The position numbers were made by a program, and so were the translations under genes. 64,000 bases of DNA from Mastigias papua (taxonomy: Eukaryota; Cnidaria; Scyphozoa; Rhizostomeae; Mastigiidae). Of this stretch, positions 1-12,900 are shown piece after piece. A model generated the notes under the pieces. That model ran no database searches and had not been told where the DNA came from. It saw only the letters and a list, made by a program, of their open reading frames with translations. Where the stretch lies: the NCBI GenBank assembly GCA_964019165.1, contig OZ025273.1, positions 15,606,714 through 15,670,713 on the forward strand. The letters are read 5' to 3'. Every line of letters starts with the position of its first letter. Position 1 is the first letter of the stretch.

Positions 1-1060
1 ATTGACAATTAAAAATACCCTCTTTTTCCCTGACCACAATTTACAATTTTATGAAAAACTAAACAAGATAGTAAACTTGTCATTCAAAAAGATGACATAT
101 GGGAGGGAAAATTAATTTTTATTAGTCTTCCAAAATGTGACTTTGTATAATCCTTTCGTAGAACCATTTGCTTCAACAACCATGTGGTTTCAATAAACAA
201 ATACCTGAAGAACTTTGAATTTACTGAAGTGTTTCATAGCAGCAAAAATAAAATCTCATAAAAAGCCACCCAAAGACAATTTCATTAGAGATAAGATGGT
301 AGCAAAATGCTGAACTGACTTTTGACAGTTCTCTGACTCATAACAAGAGGATCCATAAAGAATAAAATGAAATGATACACAATAGAGACTGCTTCAAGAT
401 CACATAAGTTGTAAACAAATTTCAAATCAAACAGGCATGAGTAAGAAAAATAGGAGCTAAATTTGTATCATTGGATTGAAAGGACATTTAGCAGTACTTT
501 TTATGCACTTCAGGTCTACCACAAGCAGAGCAAGAAAAACTAATGCAACTGATCTGCTTTTCAGAAACTTTTAAAGCTGCTAACTGGCATCAAAGCTCTC
601 AAGCAGCAAGCAGATCCTGATAAAAAGAATATGAAATAATCTACTCTCAAGTACCAAATAACGGTTTCCCCCAGCTTATCAATTTTTCGATTTGGTCCGA
701 TTTCTTGGACCTAATTAGGACCTCCTGTTTATTAATTTTGAAAGAGAATAAGTCTTTCCAACTAATTTATGACGATTTTACGAAGATTTGTGGTGAACAG
801 TCCTAAGTAGACAGATGCTTCAGTATTTATCTTAGTGAAGTGAATGGTTCCTTGGCTGCGATTGGCAAACATAAAGGCAAAACTAAAAACCCAATTGAAT
901 TCTAAATATTTCAGTACCTAATTGTCGAGCTAATGTTCTATGACGTCGTAGCTGGACAAACTGAAATAAGCTGCAATAATTCTTTGAAAACTATTTGCTG
1001 TAAAGTAACAGCAAAAGATGGAGCTAAAATGAATAATATTTCATACCAGAAGTAAAACGT
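1..1060. other. AT-rich non-coding stretch, nothing recognised
   Basis: No long open frame and no motif I recognise on either strand. A TTTTTCCCTGACC word near position 26 recurs around 1100-1160, so the stretch may be older repeat DNA outside the Polinton end. Confidence 0.5.
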
Positions 1061-1097
1061 ATTTTACAACATATACTCTATCCTCCTTCTCGCAGTG

Positions 1098-1262
1098 ACT
1101 GAATAATTTGTTTTCCCTGACTTTTCCCTGACTGTGATGAAAATTATAAAAAGCTCCCTGACTATTCCAGGTTTTCCCTTACCTTTCGTAAAAATTGCAA
1201 ATTTTCCAGGCTTTCCAGGTTTTCCAGGTTCAGTGTGAACCCTGCAAAAGAACCCAGTGCTG
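1098..1262. repeat. Short interspersed repeat of TTTCCCTGAC and TTTCCAGG units
   Basis: The plus strand carries several TTTTCCCTGAC words followed by tandem TTTCCAGG words and ends in GTGTGAACCCTGC. Read on minus it is GCAGGGTTCACAC followed by CCTGGAAAA units. Dispersed repeats of this type occur in many invertebrate genomes. The small open frames here read Gly-Lys-Pro repeats and are a by-product of the repeat. Confidence 0.5.
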
Positions 1263-1617
1263 ATGAAACACCAGTAGCGATCCCTGGCAGAATAGATTTT
1301 TTTGCAGGCATAATTTTGCTTGTAACTTTTGCTGAAACTGGTAAAATACTCGATAATATTGATCCACCATCTTGTGTCATCCATCGATAGTGACTTGTAT
1401 AAAAATTAATAATTACTGGTTTACCTTTCACAATGAGTTTAATTTACGTAAATTTTATTACCATTTTTTCATCTGATAATTCTACTTTTTAAATTAATAT
1501 TTTCTTTTTTTAATATGCTTTAGCTAATCTTTCTTTTTAATATTCTTGTCAATTTCACAAATACAGGCATCATTCTTATATAATAATAAATAGATTAATT
1601 AAAATTATTTATTAATT

Positions 1618-2870
1618 AAAATTTTCCATTAATCAAGGAAAGTTTAAAATTGTCTTCATATAACAATACGGAATAAACAGTGTATTCTTTAGCCGGATCT
1701 TCATTTAAAATATATTTAAACTCTAGCTCACTATAAGTATTTTTCAAAGGATCTGACAAGTCATTGAATATGTAGAAGTATAGAATCATCTATTGAGTTT
1801 TAAATAACGCACAGTCGATGTAGACACTATCTCGCTTATTTTTGTCATTCATATATATTAGTAATGTATTATATGCATCTAAATCTTGCGATACATTGTT
1901 ATATAGTGTTATCGGCACATATCTATTGTCATTGATAACTAATGTCGAGGATATAATTTTCATTTCGGTTGTATTTATAGCAAATGAATTCTTATTTTGG
2001 GAATTTCTATTTCAGTATGTGAAAACGATACAAATAGATCCCTTGGTTTAGAAGCAGTTTCATATAAAATTATAGATTTTTCACAATTTTTTAAAGCTGT
2101 TTGTGCATTAATTGATTCTTGATAAAATTTAAAAGTCTGCGGCTCTGATAAGAATTTAGTATATGCTAATTTATTCGAAGCTGAAAGTGTTAATTTCTCA
2201 TAACATAGCCAAACATTTTTGATTGTAATTTTAGCAACATCAACTGCTGCTGCTTTATGTAATAATATATTATCTGTCTCTATATCTATTGTAATATGTA
2301 CTTGTGTTGAAGGTAATAAAATTTTCTTCAACGATGAAAAAACTTCTATGTTTTATAAGTCTATAATTACATGTATGTCTCCAGAATTTGTTGATATCAT
2401 TCTTTAATGGTAATTCTCATTATATGCTGCATTGCCACTCAACACAGGATGATTAGCCGATGTTGCATCAGTGTTATATTTTTGAACATCAACACCATCC
2501 ACACGATTTGGGTATAGAAATGACATTTGTCCAATGGTGTTTAAATTACCATTTGATACCTCCATAAGATGTTTATTAACCATAGAATAATTTAATCATT
2601 TACATAGTAAATTTGCCTAATTTTAATCTGACTCAAATTTTAATGAATTTAAAATTGAACAAGCGTCACTACTAAGTGCTATAACATTAGCTGCAGTATA
2701 AGCCGTATCATTAATTTGCTTAACATTTAAAACCATATGAAAATAACCTTTATACCAATCAATAGGAAGGTAATCTTAATTTGATCCAATTCTAAATTCG
2801 AATTTTTTCTCAGCCCCCTGGATAGCCTGTACAAGAGGTTCCATTACTAAATCGCATTTTTATGTATTAC
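1618..2870 (-). pseudogene. Polinton major capsid protein (double jelly-roll, hexon-like), broken
   Basis: In virus-like Polintons this protein forms the main capsid shell. Reading from about 2870 down, in-frame blocks include DWYKGYFHMVLN, a run ending YPNRVDGVDVQKYNTD, the 118-residue open block at 1975-2331 (LLPSTQVHITIDIETDN) and a C-terminal block ending near FKYILNEDPAKEYTVY. Block order and the C-terminal aromatic pattern resemble Polinton capsid proteins. An ATG at 2844 could be the start, but the frame is interrupted by several stops before 2331 and near 1780. The assignment rests on block similarity from memory and on the neighbouring penton-like gene; a structure-based search would settle it. 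Confidence 0.65.
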
Positions 2871-2919
2871 TTCTAAAATCAAAATTGATATCTTAAATAA
2901 TATATAGAACAATAAATTA

Positions 2920-3162
2920 TCAGATTTTTTGAAATATCACTATTTTTAACATCTTTTTTATTATTATTATCACTGTTTTAATATGTTTTTGCGGTTCTTT
3001 TTCTATCATCGGACCACCGTCTATTTTCCGGTCATCTTTTGGCTCATCTTTACTAAACATTTTGTTTGCAATTACTTCACCTGTTGGTTTAGCAATCGGT
3101 TCTACAGCTGCTTTTGCTGCACTCTCTGCTGCACTTTTTACTATCTTCTTAGTCGCTTTCAC
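2920..3162 (-). CDS. Small Ala/Lys-rich basic protein between the capsid genes (PX-like)
   Basis: An 80-residue open frame starts with a Lys-rich segment, then an Ala-rich stretch (SAAESAAKAAVEPIAK) and an acidic/basic middle (KDEPKDDRK). Polintons commonly carry a small, basic, Ala/Gly/Lys-rich protein beside penton and major capsid genes, interpreted as a minor virion protein. Position and composition fit that role. I cannot assign a function from sequence alone. The last 20 residues are hydrophobic and may be an out-of-frame tail after a frameshift. Confidence 0.5.
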   Translation of the reverse strand: MKATKKIVKSAAESAAKAAVEPIAKPTGEVIANKMFSKDEPKDDRKIDGGPMIEKEPQKHIKTVIIIIKKMLKIVIFQKI

Positions 3163-3244
3163 TTAATCCTTCCACGCGATTAATACGATCTCTTTCTTGT
3201 TTCAATTTTCTTCGATTCATCTTATATATTATATAATATAATTA

Positions 3245-3932
3245 CTAAAAAGACCGTAAAAACAACGTCATTGATATAGGATCTTTTAAATCAACGTATC
3301 TCCTTAAAGAATCCATGACTTCAAATTTAATTTTACGTATCAAATTGTTATTTAAACGATGATATTTTAAGTTCCGTTGTTCAATTTTTATTGCATAACG
3401 AAGTTTCATATTCGCTGTATCAAACATGTATGGAACATTATCATTTCTGTTCCCATTATAAAACGTGTCTGATAATAGACTACAGCGTATGACTTTTTTA
3501 CCAATGCTGTTTGTGATATTGGGAATATCAGGGACATAAGATGATGTTGTAACTACTAAAGCTGATCAGTGAAGCAAAATTTAAATTTGATCGAAAGTCA
3601 ATTTTGAAGTTTTCTTTTAACTTGATGAAACACCCTTTAAACTTGATATATAATATATTTGAATACCTGTTTTGTCTTCATTCTGGCTTTCTAAATAATT
3701 ACTAATATAATTACTAAGATCAGACTACATATAATTACCATCAGGACATGTGATTGCCTTCCATGTTGATCCTTTGGTACGAGAATATCTCATACTATTA
3801 TTATTGAATTTAGCAGCGTCTATATTATTCCACGTGTATGACATTGTAAGCGACTTTAAAGTGATGTAATTTTTATTCGTATTATTAAGTAAAATACCAT
3901 CACCTGAGACATAAACTGTATTGTTGTTGGTC
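3245..3932 (-). pseudogene. Polinton penton-like minor capsid protein, broken
   Basis: From about 3932 down the frame reads blocks such as LTMSYTWNNIDAAKFNNNS and RYSRTKGSTWKAI, then PDGNYM and DLSNYISNYLE. It later continues through TFYNGNRNDNVPYMF to the terminal open block 3245-3427 ending DLKDPISMTLFLRSF. The layout (strand, Trp/Tyr-rich start, YS...G.TW, P.G.Y..., D...YI motifs) is that of the single jelly-roll vertex protein of Polintons. There are several stops and at least one frameshift. The N-terminus is where the LINE begins, so the LINE probably entered at or just upstream of this gene's start. Confidence 0.65.
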
Positions 3933-4038
3933 TTTTAACAGTAGTCTATGAACCTCAACCTATTACTTAAAGAAACTCTTTTAAAAGGGGGTGATCCTGG
4001 TCATTTCAATCATATTCCCTAACCACGAAACTAGTACC

Positions 4039-5558
4039 ATGGAAGACAGCATTGTTGCGAAAGCGATTCATGAAGCTATTGATAAAATCAGAACAAAAGA
4101 TAGGCAATGGCCTTACGAGGAAAATATCATCAGAGTTTTGGAGTGGCTTATATAACGCGTATTTCAAAAGGTGAAGATTCCTATTACTTCAATGCGTACA
4201 AGCTTACCAGTAATGAAGACATTTCATCAGCTATTGATTTATCTTTGAATAGCGTATCTGGTCTCGAAAAGATACTTACTCCTGAAGATATTCAAAAAGC
4301 TGCTGAGAACGATACGCCAGTTACAACACCAAACCTTTCAGGGAGATTCGAATTTCTGCAGATTCTGCATCTGATTGAGAAACTCACAAATGATATTCTG
4401 GATTTACAAACAAAATTTTCCAATTGGCATAACAAAATTGAAAAATTAATTTCGGAAAACTGCGAATTAAAATTGGAAAATTATCAGCTCAAGCAAAACG
4501 TCAATAAGTATTCCCCACGGGGTGTTTCTCTTAACACCCAGAGGAAAGTGATCTCAATAGACTGTGATCCTAATAAGATTGAGTCAAACCAACTGTTGGA
4601 CTATGCTGGCATTGTTAATGGCAAGGAAAAGTCCAGCAATCAGCAAGCAATGCAAATGAAAAAGAAACGACCAAACAGAAAGCAAAGAGCAAAGCTACAG
4701 AATTCCCTGATGAGTGTAGATAATGGTGTTGCTAAAAATTGTGAAACGAGAAGCAAATGTCTAAACAGTGCTGACAATGTTACAGAATGTGGTAAATCTA
4801 AATCTGCAAATAGTGTCCTTGGTAGTGGTAGAGACGGCAATGACAGAGGTGCGAATGAAACTGTTCGAAATGGAAGGAGTAGCGTGAGCAATGCTCATGT
4901 GACTAGTGGCAGTGAAACGAAAAGCAAAGAAACCATCAACAGTACGGTTGGTGACTCCAAGAAAAATATTTGCTCCTCGCTAAACAAAGACGAAGATCTA
5001 ATCTCGTATGCTGCTGCCACGAAAGGCAAAGCCAGGACTGCTAGTAAACGGTCAGAAGTGATAATTGATGATTCCATGATCAAAAATATTAATGGATGGG
5101 AACTAAAAGAAAAAATTGGAAAAAGTGGAATTGTTCATGTGAAAAAGTTTAACGGTGCAACGATCAGAGATATGCATACTTACGCCATACCGACAATCGA
5201 AAAGAAACCAAATCTCATCGTTCTAAATGTTGGGACCAATGATCTGCCTTCGAGGAGAGGTGATGAAGAAAAATCAGAGGTGCAAATTGCTGATGAAATG
5301 ATCAAATTGGCCAATAAGATAAAAGAAAACAACATCAATGTGATAATTTCAAGCTTGGTAGCACAAGGGAATGGTTATGAAGAAAAAAGAAAAAAGGACA
5401 ATTTCATTCTAGCTGATCTTTGTTCAGTGAATGATTATTTATCTATTGAGCATGAAAATATCGATCGAAAGAAACATCTTAACTGCAGTCGTTTACATTT
5501 AGATAAAGTAGGAGATTCTCTACTCGAAGGTAATCTTCTTCGTGCACTTCGTTTTTGA
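4039..5558 (+). CDS. LINE ORF1 with C-terminal SGNH-hydrolase (esterase)-like domain
   Basis: ORF1 proteins of this LINE group bind RNA and often carry an esterase-like domain. A continuous 483-codon frame covers 4107-5558. An ATG at 4039 in another frame gives about 30 plausible residues (MEDSIVAKAIHEAIDKI), so the real start is probably there, with a frameshift near 4110-4140. Residues about 90-130 of the open frame are heptad-like (KLISENCELKLENYQLKQN), a likely coiled coil. The middle is Ser/Asn/Lys-rich and low complexity. The last 170 residues look SGNH-like: IIDDSMIKN in place of the usual G-D-S block, NLIVLNVGTNDL (block III, Gly and Asn present) and a C-terminal LHLDK block with Asp and His. 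ORF2 follows. Confidence 0.8.
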
Positions 5559-5639
5559 CAGGATGAAACGATTTATTGTGAAGTAAACAATGAGTTTGAT
5601 GCTACTTGTCTTAATCATGGACTGGGTCTCTTCAGCATC

Positions 5640-8297
5640 TTGGTTGTCAGAAAGCGTATGGCAAATGCATCCCTGAATATCAATGGTCTGCACAACCACC
5701 TTGATGAAATTGAATTTCTTCTAAATGGCAAGGGAATTCACATTCTTGCCATAAATGAATCTAAGCTCGATGGTTCTATTCCAAAAGAGCTGACTGAAAT
5801 TTTAGGATATCAACCACAATATATTTACAGGACCTGTAATGGAGGTGGGTTCTCACTTTATGTTAAAGACCCTATCAAAATGACACCCAGGGTCGATGTA
5901 CCTTCTAAGGGACTAGAACATCTCTGTGTTGAGGTATCCACACTCAAAACCAAACCCTTTCTTGTTGTTGCTTGGTACAGACCACCATGTCACCCAGTTG
6001 ATTCCTTTAATAAACTGGGAAAAGCCCTTGCTTTCCTTGACAAGGAAAGCAAAGAAATCATTCTCCTCGGAGACAAAAATTATGATCTTGCCAAGAAACC
6101 AATTGATCAGAAACGGGATAACAATGTCAAACACATTTCTAGTTTGTATGAGCTTTTCAGCTTCCAGCTAATCTAGGAACCAATAATGGTCACTCTTGTT
6201 ACTTCTACAGTCATGGACCATGTTGCTAAAACATGTCCCAGAAACACTGTAAAATCAGGAGTACTTGGGGTTTCCTTAAGTGATCACTATATGGTTTACT
6301 GCATTCGGAAATTTAATGGAGCAGTAGAAAAAGGTCACAACAATATTAAGACTCGTAAAATGAAAAACTTTAATGAGGAAGCATTCCTTGTTGATGTGTC
6401 TGGGATATGTTGGGAACAAATTCTAACTGAAACTGATGATATCAATCTACTTGTCAACTTTTGGTCTGAAATATTTCCTCTGATTAAAGAAACACAAGCG
6501 CCTTTCATTGAAATGCAGGTTTCAGAGAATTATTGCCCTGGATTGACAAGGACCTTAGGGATCTCATGCACACAAGAGGCAAACTAAAAAAATCAGTAGT
6601 CTAAAGTAAATCCCTAATCCTTATGGACTCTTACAGAAAGATCCGTAATAAGGTCAATGGCCTTAATGTTCTGTTGAAGAAGAAGCATTATGCCAATAGG
6701 ATCTCTGCTTGTAAAGGTAACATGAAAGAATCTTGAACAGCAATTAATGAACTTCTCAACAAGAGATCATTGTCAAGTAGCATTGATTGTCTCAAAGAAT
6801 CTGGGACAGACATTCTGAACTAAAGTGATGCTTCTAATACAATGAACAATTACTTTTGCACTATAGGTAGAGATCCAGCAGATAAAATACAACCTGCTGC
6901 TAACCCCCTTCTATGAGGAGAATTTGAAGTTAACAAAGATAGGGCTAAGTTCAGATTCAAGGCAATAGAGTTGAAAGATATCAGGGATGCATTTGCCAAG
7001 GTGAAAAACAACGAAGAGCTTTGGGGTCTACAGTATCTCTAGTTACTTTTTGAAAATTGTTTTGCCCTACATTGTAAACTCTCTGACTTTCCTGTTTAAC
7101 ACATCATTTGAAACTAGCCAGTTCCCAGATTCATGGAAAGTAGCTAGAATTACTCCGATTTTCCAAGATGGTGATAGGACTGATAAGTCTAATTATCGTC
7201 CTATATCAGTCTTGCCTGTCATCTCAAAGCTCTTCGAAAAGCTGCTTTTCAACCAGCTGTACCAGCATATAGAAGAAAATGGTCTCTTTACATATTGCCA
7301 ATCAGGTGTTTTGTGGCTACACTCCACACTAACGTGTTTGCTCAAAATGAGTGACGACTGTGACGATGGTAAACTTGTGGAACTGGTGTTTATTGATCTG
7401 AAAAAGGCATTTGAAACGGTCGACCATGATATTCTCTGCAAAAAACTTGACCATTATGGTGTTCAGCAGCGGGAGCTGTCCTGGTTTAGGTCTTATTTAT
7501 CCAATCGCAAGCACTTCTGCAGGGTTAATGGTGTTGACTCAAATGTTGGGGAACAAGAAGTGGGTGTCCCACAGGGCTCATGCCTTGGTCCTCTTCTATT
7601 CCTCATCTATATCAATGATCTTCCCCAAGCCGTCCAACATTCCTCTGTGACTATGTATCCTGATGATACCAGTCTTTGTCATCAGTCTCGCGATTTGGCT
7701 CAGCTGAATGAGGCTATAAATAGCGATCTCAAGAAATTGGAGACTTTGTTGCAAGGCAAAAAGCTTTCATTGACTGGGGCAAAAACTCATTCAATGCTCA
7801 TATCTACCAAGCAGACAGGCAGCTCTCTTAGAAGTCTAAATGAAGCCTTGGAACTGACGATACATTAGAATGAACTCGTTTTTGTTCAAAAGACAAAGTA
7901 CCTTGGAGTGCAAATTGATTGCTCTTTAGATTGGAAAGTGCAAATCAATGTGGTTGCTACAAAGGTTTCCAGGGCGACTGGCTTTTTGAGACATGCTAAA
8001 TCCTTTCTGCCTAAGGCTAGTTTTAAAACTCTTTACACTGGTATTATTGAGCTCCACTTTCAATACTGTTGTTCTCTCTGGGGTTGTGCTGGGTCTACAA
8101 ACATCAACCAGCTACAAAAACTTCAAAATCTTGCTGCTGGGATCATAACAAATAGCAGCTTTGACACCCCAAGTAGACCACTTATTGCAGAGTTGGGCTG
8201 GAAGACCATTGAAGAACTCATTGGTTATGAAACCAAATCAATGGTCTTTAAGTCGCTCAATGATTTGCTCCTCAATACGCGTGTAACCTCTTCATAA
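5640..8297 (+). pseudogene. LINE ORF2: AP-type endonuclease and reverse transcriptase, frameshifted
   Basis: The endonuclease starts near 5660 (LNINGLHNHLDEIEFLL) with NESKLD holding the catalytic Glu, followed by GGGFSLYVKD. It breaks at 6176 and continues in 6186-6587 (SDHYMVYC). Between 6590 and 7050 the frame is decayed. The RT is open from 7050 to 7868: SNYRPISVLPVISKLFEKLL, FIDLKKAFETVDHDIL (catalytic Asp), GVPQGSCLGPLLFLIYINDL, then YPDDTSL where the usual Ala of the YADD box is Pro. A stop at 7868 precedes the thumb/C-terminal part (7908-8297). The catalytic-box change and the breaks argue against activity in this copy. Confidence 0.85.
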
Positions 8298-8554
8298 AAA
8301 CCTCAGTGTGCTCCTCCCGCAGCCTTCAGAACACCGAGACTGATGTAAGGTTGCCAAAGAAAAGTTCAGCTAATGGACAAAAATGCTTTTCTTTCCGGGG
8401 AGCTACACTGTAGAATGGCCTTCCTGGTGAGTCTAAGTCAGCATCCTCCCTGCGTAGTTTCAGAAAATCAATATAGGGTTGACTCTTTACTTATTTTTGT
8501 TTACTTATTTTTATTTCCCTTGAAAAACACCTTCCGTTGAAGGGCAACCCTCCT

Positions 8555-8592
8555 TAAACAAATCAAATATCAAATATCAAATATCAAATATA
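8555..8592 (+). repeat. LINE 3' tail, tandem ATCAAAT units
   Basis: About four to five ATCAAAT units lie directly after the LINE 3' untranslated region and before minus-strand Polinton DNA. CR1/L2 elements typically end in such short repeats instead of poly(A), so this marks the LINE 3' boundary. Confidence 0.8.
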
Positions 8593-8638
8593 TATAAAGG
8601 TATATCCATTATTATACTATATATTATATTATATTATA

Positions 8639-9163
8639 TTAAATATCATTTATATATTTATGATATTTTTCACGCGATATAAATCGATAGTAGCGTAAAT
8701 AGTTAATAATGTTATAAATATGCTTGTGAACGTTGTCTGTCGCATTTGATGTTTTTAATATTTGTGTTGAATTTTTGAGATCATTATATAAATCACCAGG
8801 TGTTTTATAAGATATATTAATATTTTGATTTGCTAATTCTTTTAACTCCTTGTGAGTGTTCTTATTATCATTCCCCACTATAATCGATCCTCGTAATAAA
8901 TCAATCCTTTTCTGTTTATCTTCTGGTGTTAAAATAATAGGAACATTCCCAATCAGTCTTGGTTTACCATTTCGTTTTTTGACCATTCCTGATAATTTAT
9001 TTAAATCATCGAAAATTTGAATTGATAATTTTGAGTACTTTTTGGGGGTTTAAAATGTTTACTTAAAATATCAATAGTATCCTTATCAGCCTTACTTGTA
9101 TATATAATATGACTATCAATAGCTACTTCTATAATAATTTCTTTCAATAATTTTTCCATATTA
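8639..9163 (-). pseudogene. Polinton ORF of unknown function, C-terminal part
   Basis: The open block 8639-8986 begins VKKRNGKPRLIGNVPIILT and continues with a Lys/Asn-rich helical region ending RYYRFISREKYHKYINDI. Upstream to about 9163 a second frame (MEKLLKEIIIEVAIDSHII) joins it through a frameshift near 9050. I do not recognise the family. Its place between DNA polymerase and capsid genes, in the same strand, makes it a Polinton gene. It may be the C-terminal half of the same reading unit as 9240-9890. Confidence 0.5.
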
Positions 9164-9239
9164 ACATATAATTTATCACAATTTTATAACCATTTCGTTT
9201 CTTAATACCCTCACCTTCGTTTGTCTTATATTGTTTGCA

Positions 9240-9890
9240 TGCTAATACATCTCTTATACTTTCTTAATATTTATTAATACTAAGATTGTACATTTTCAAT
9301 ATTTCTGTATTATTTTGATCTTTAGCATGTCTTATTAGAGCTTAAATCGTTTTTTGAAGAGTTATTAAGTGTTTATTATCTAGTTGATTATTTAACTCTT
9401 CTGCAAATGACTTCATTAAATTAGTTAATCCAATAATATCCACTTGGTGTAAATAATCTTTTTCATCATTTCCAGTTTTACCAGGGATTAATATGTTTTG
9501 TTTATCTTCCAATTTATCTAGAAAATCTATTTCACTTTCTGTACATCGATTTTCTACACTCAAACTTTGTGGCTTTTTAGGTGTAAATTCAATTACATTA
9601 TTTTCTGTATCATCAGTAATAGGTAATAAATCTTCATTTTTATTTTCATATGGTAATGCATTAACAATATCTTCGACCATTTGATCATTTTGTTCTTCAG
9701 TCGCATTAATCAATTGCCGATTACTCTCTATAATTGGTTTATATTTTTCTATATTTTCAAACTCCTGTTCTGTTTTTTTATTTTCATAATTCCTCTTCTT
9801 CTCTTGAATATTATGAAGCGTATTTTCAGATAGTATTTGTAATTCTTATTATTTTCTATATTGAATTAAATGCATATAATATACATTAGA
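9240..9890 (-). pseudogene. Polinton ORF of unknown function, N-terminal part, acidic
   Basis: The 123-residue block at 9342-9713 is acidic (NEDLLPITDDTENN) and mentions FLDKLEDKQNILIPGKTG. It is flanked by in-frame fragments upstream (to about 9890) and downstream (MYNLSINKY, then YKTNEGEGIKKRNG, near 9300-9200). It could be a linker or virion-associated protein that continues into 8639-9163. No enzyme motif is visible and I assign no function. Confidence 0.45.
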
Positions 9891-9961
9891 ATAATTGCTT
9901 AATATGTAATTATATGTATATATAAAGACATATTGTGTAATTATGTAATAAAATAAGTGCA

Positions 9962-12900
9962 TTATATTAAACCTTCATAGTTTTTATCAATCATGTAATG
10001 ACCGTTTGGATACGATTCTGTTTCGTTGATCAAATAACGTTTATCACTATAGGCCATAAGCATCTTTGAATCTGTATAAGAGTATATTTTGCACTCCTTT
10101 GTTGATTTTATAGTATGATATTTAGTGTTAATTAATTTATTATTAAATACAGCATGTATTAAATTTAAAAATTTAACATTATATTTAACCCCCTTACATT
10201 TAACTTCATCACCTTCCCTTTAAACAGCGTATAATTTATCTTTCAAAGAAACTGACTCTGTAATTATATTATGTGGTGTTTCATCTTTTATTTTACCCAT
10301 TTCATAAGTGCCCTATCTGTATTACTTAAATTTCTCAGCGTAACATGATATATCAAAACATCTTATTTTCATACATATCTTTATAAACATCATCATCATT
10401 TCTTAAATTACAAACAAAGCCATCTGTATCGATATACATCATTCAAATATCATCTTTATCTTTACTTCTTAATGTGTAGAAATAATTATAGATTAAGATT
10501 TTTGATAAATCTAAAATACACGATCGAATGTAACAGGGGGAATCGAGTTCTATACATTGTTTTGCGATATTAAATAAAACGTTTTATACATTATAATCCT
10601 TGAATGTGTCTTTAGAAGCATATTTTTGCGTTTTATCCAGATCTGAAATTACTCGAATGTTTGAATTAAAATTTTCTTTATTTAACATCGTTCTTCCACA
10701 TAGGCCGTTGTTTAATAATTTATACATTTGTGTCTTATTTTCATCAGTACTTTGACAACATAATTTATGATTGAATTGTATATAATCTTTCATGTAATTT
10801 TCTTGTTTGAATTTGATAATATAATGTATATTCTCGATTTAAAAACCACCTAATTTTATATTACACTGTAGTGTTAAATAATGAATCACATATTCTTTTT
10901 TAGTGTGAAAATATAATACTAATTTTTCAGTACACATAAATTGTTTATCGTTATTTTTGAGAATTTATATTTGATACTGTGATATTTCCAGTTTGAATAT
11001 TTTTCTTTTATATGAGAAAATTGGTAAATCGTTATATTAATCATGATACGCTATATCTATTTGAGAAACATCAATCCATAAGATATAACGATATTCACTA
11101 CCTTCATCGTAATCCCAAATATTAAAATCTCATAACTCTTTGTCTGTTAAATAAGTGAACAAATCATATTGTAATTTATGGTTCAACATTATATAACCGT
11201 ACATTGAATTAATATCATAGTGCATAATAGATGAATCGGGTATATTTTCATTGTAATTTTTCATATGTTTATTATTTGCAATCGCATACCTTAACGATCT
11301 GATGCCGCAAAGGCCACCACTTCAATTTTTCGAACGCACTGTAAATATTATAATTACACAGTAGTTTGATGTTCATTTTATTATATTTTTTTAAAACCTC
11401 CCTAGTTAATGAATTAATTATATGATTGCTAAATAATTCTGTTCCATAGTTTTTCATAAACATCGTCCCGTATTTCTCCATAATATCAGTTATTAATATA
11501 ATATATTTTTGTAAATAATAATCGCCATATTCTCCCAAATTGTTAGAACTAGTGTAGTGAAACTGTCTATATGTTTCATACGCCATTTTATCTGTATTAA
11601 TATATGAAATATCTGGAAATTTAGTATATTTGTAATGGTCAAATTAATTGATATATGTGTATGGAAATATATATCTTTGCAAATAAACTCATCGTCTAAA
11701 TTATATTTATCTACTAATTGCTTTGTATATTTAATACCACCTTTTTTGTAAATTGGTAGATAGTATTGACAAACTAGACATTATAAACTCATGTGTCAAT
11801 GATTTTGATAAAATTGTCTACTCCCATGTGAAATATACTCGATGCGTTACGGCCAATTAAATTAATAGTTTTATCTTTAAAATGTTCATATACTTTTGAT
11901 AAATGTAACTCCCGTCTTACCCCTTCATGTTATGGAACACAATATATAAACAATTATTGGTTTTCATTTTTGAGTTGCATGAAAGACAAGTTGACACGAT
12001 AAATTCACCATCTATATGATTATAATACGCGACTTTTTTACTATCTTTATCGTCAATTTCAACTTCACAATATTAACAATTTGTTTTGTTTTAATTCTTC
12101 ATCTGTTCTTTTGTTAAAAATTAATATATCTTTAATATGATCAAAAAGTTTATCACTTACAACATCATTCTCATTCTCACCATGATATAATTTAAATTTA
12201 TTAAATGCAGGCCGTTCTCTACATATTAGATTGTAACAATATAAGCTTACTTTGTGCTCATATTTATCTATATATTTATCAACTTTAACAGACACTAAAA
12301 TTGATTCAAAATCACAGTACATTATCCATGAAAGTGTTTGGTTGTGTTTTAAATTGTAAGGTTTTATATGAGCATACAAAGGTAGTTTTGATGATTTATT
12401 ATCTTCAATATGCATGTTATCTGGTAAGTCTTCATTGTTGTTTTTATAATTGCATTTATGATTAGGACTCTCTAATGCTTTTGTGATGAGGATACCTTTA
12501 AACAAATTTCACAAATTTTACTTGTGTGTTTCAATAACAGTGTGGTGACAATAGACGATTTAAATTCTTAATATATACATAATGATACCTTTTTTATCAT
12601 TATCACTAATAACTAATATATTTATACAATCCTCGTAAGTTTTGTCAGTATGATACATTGGAAGTATATCATTCTTGTTATGCTCTTTGTATTAAAATAA
12701 ATTTATTCCAATATTATTTTGACCTTCAATCTTCCTAACCACATAAATATTATTGTATGCAATAGGAAATGATATATCATTATAATCAAGATTTATTACT
12801 TTATTTTCATAAATATACGGTTTTTCACCATGTAATCGTTCAGGATTATGTATTTTTTATTACCTACAAGACGACATTTCTCATGTAATAAATGACAGTA

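Larger units (their letters stand above)
3940..8592 (+). mobile_element. CR1/L2-type LINE, near full length, inserted in the Polinton
   Basis: Two consecutive plus-strand ORFs (an SGNH-hydrolase-like ORF1, then endonuclease and reverse transcriptase) end in a short tandem ATCAAAT tail. This is the usual structure of CR1/L2-group non-LTR elements. The element is oriented opposite to the Polinton and separates its penton-like gene from an unrecognised ORF. The 5' limit is approximate (between 3935 and 4030). I could not identify a target-site duplication. Confidence 0.85.

Noticed and set aside
1064..1431. Two open frames on minus with Gly-Lys-Pro repeats
   Set aside because: They arise from the TTTCCAGG tandem repeat and have no other support.
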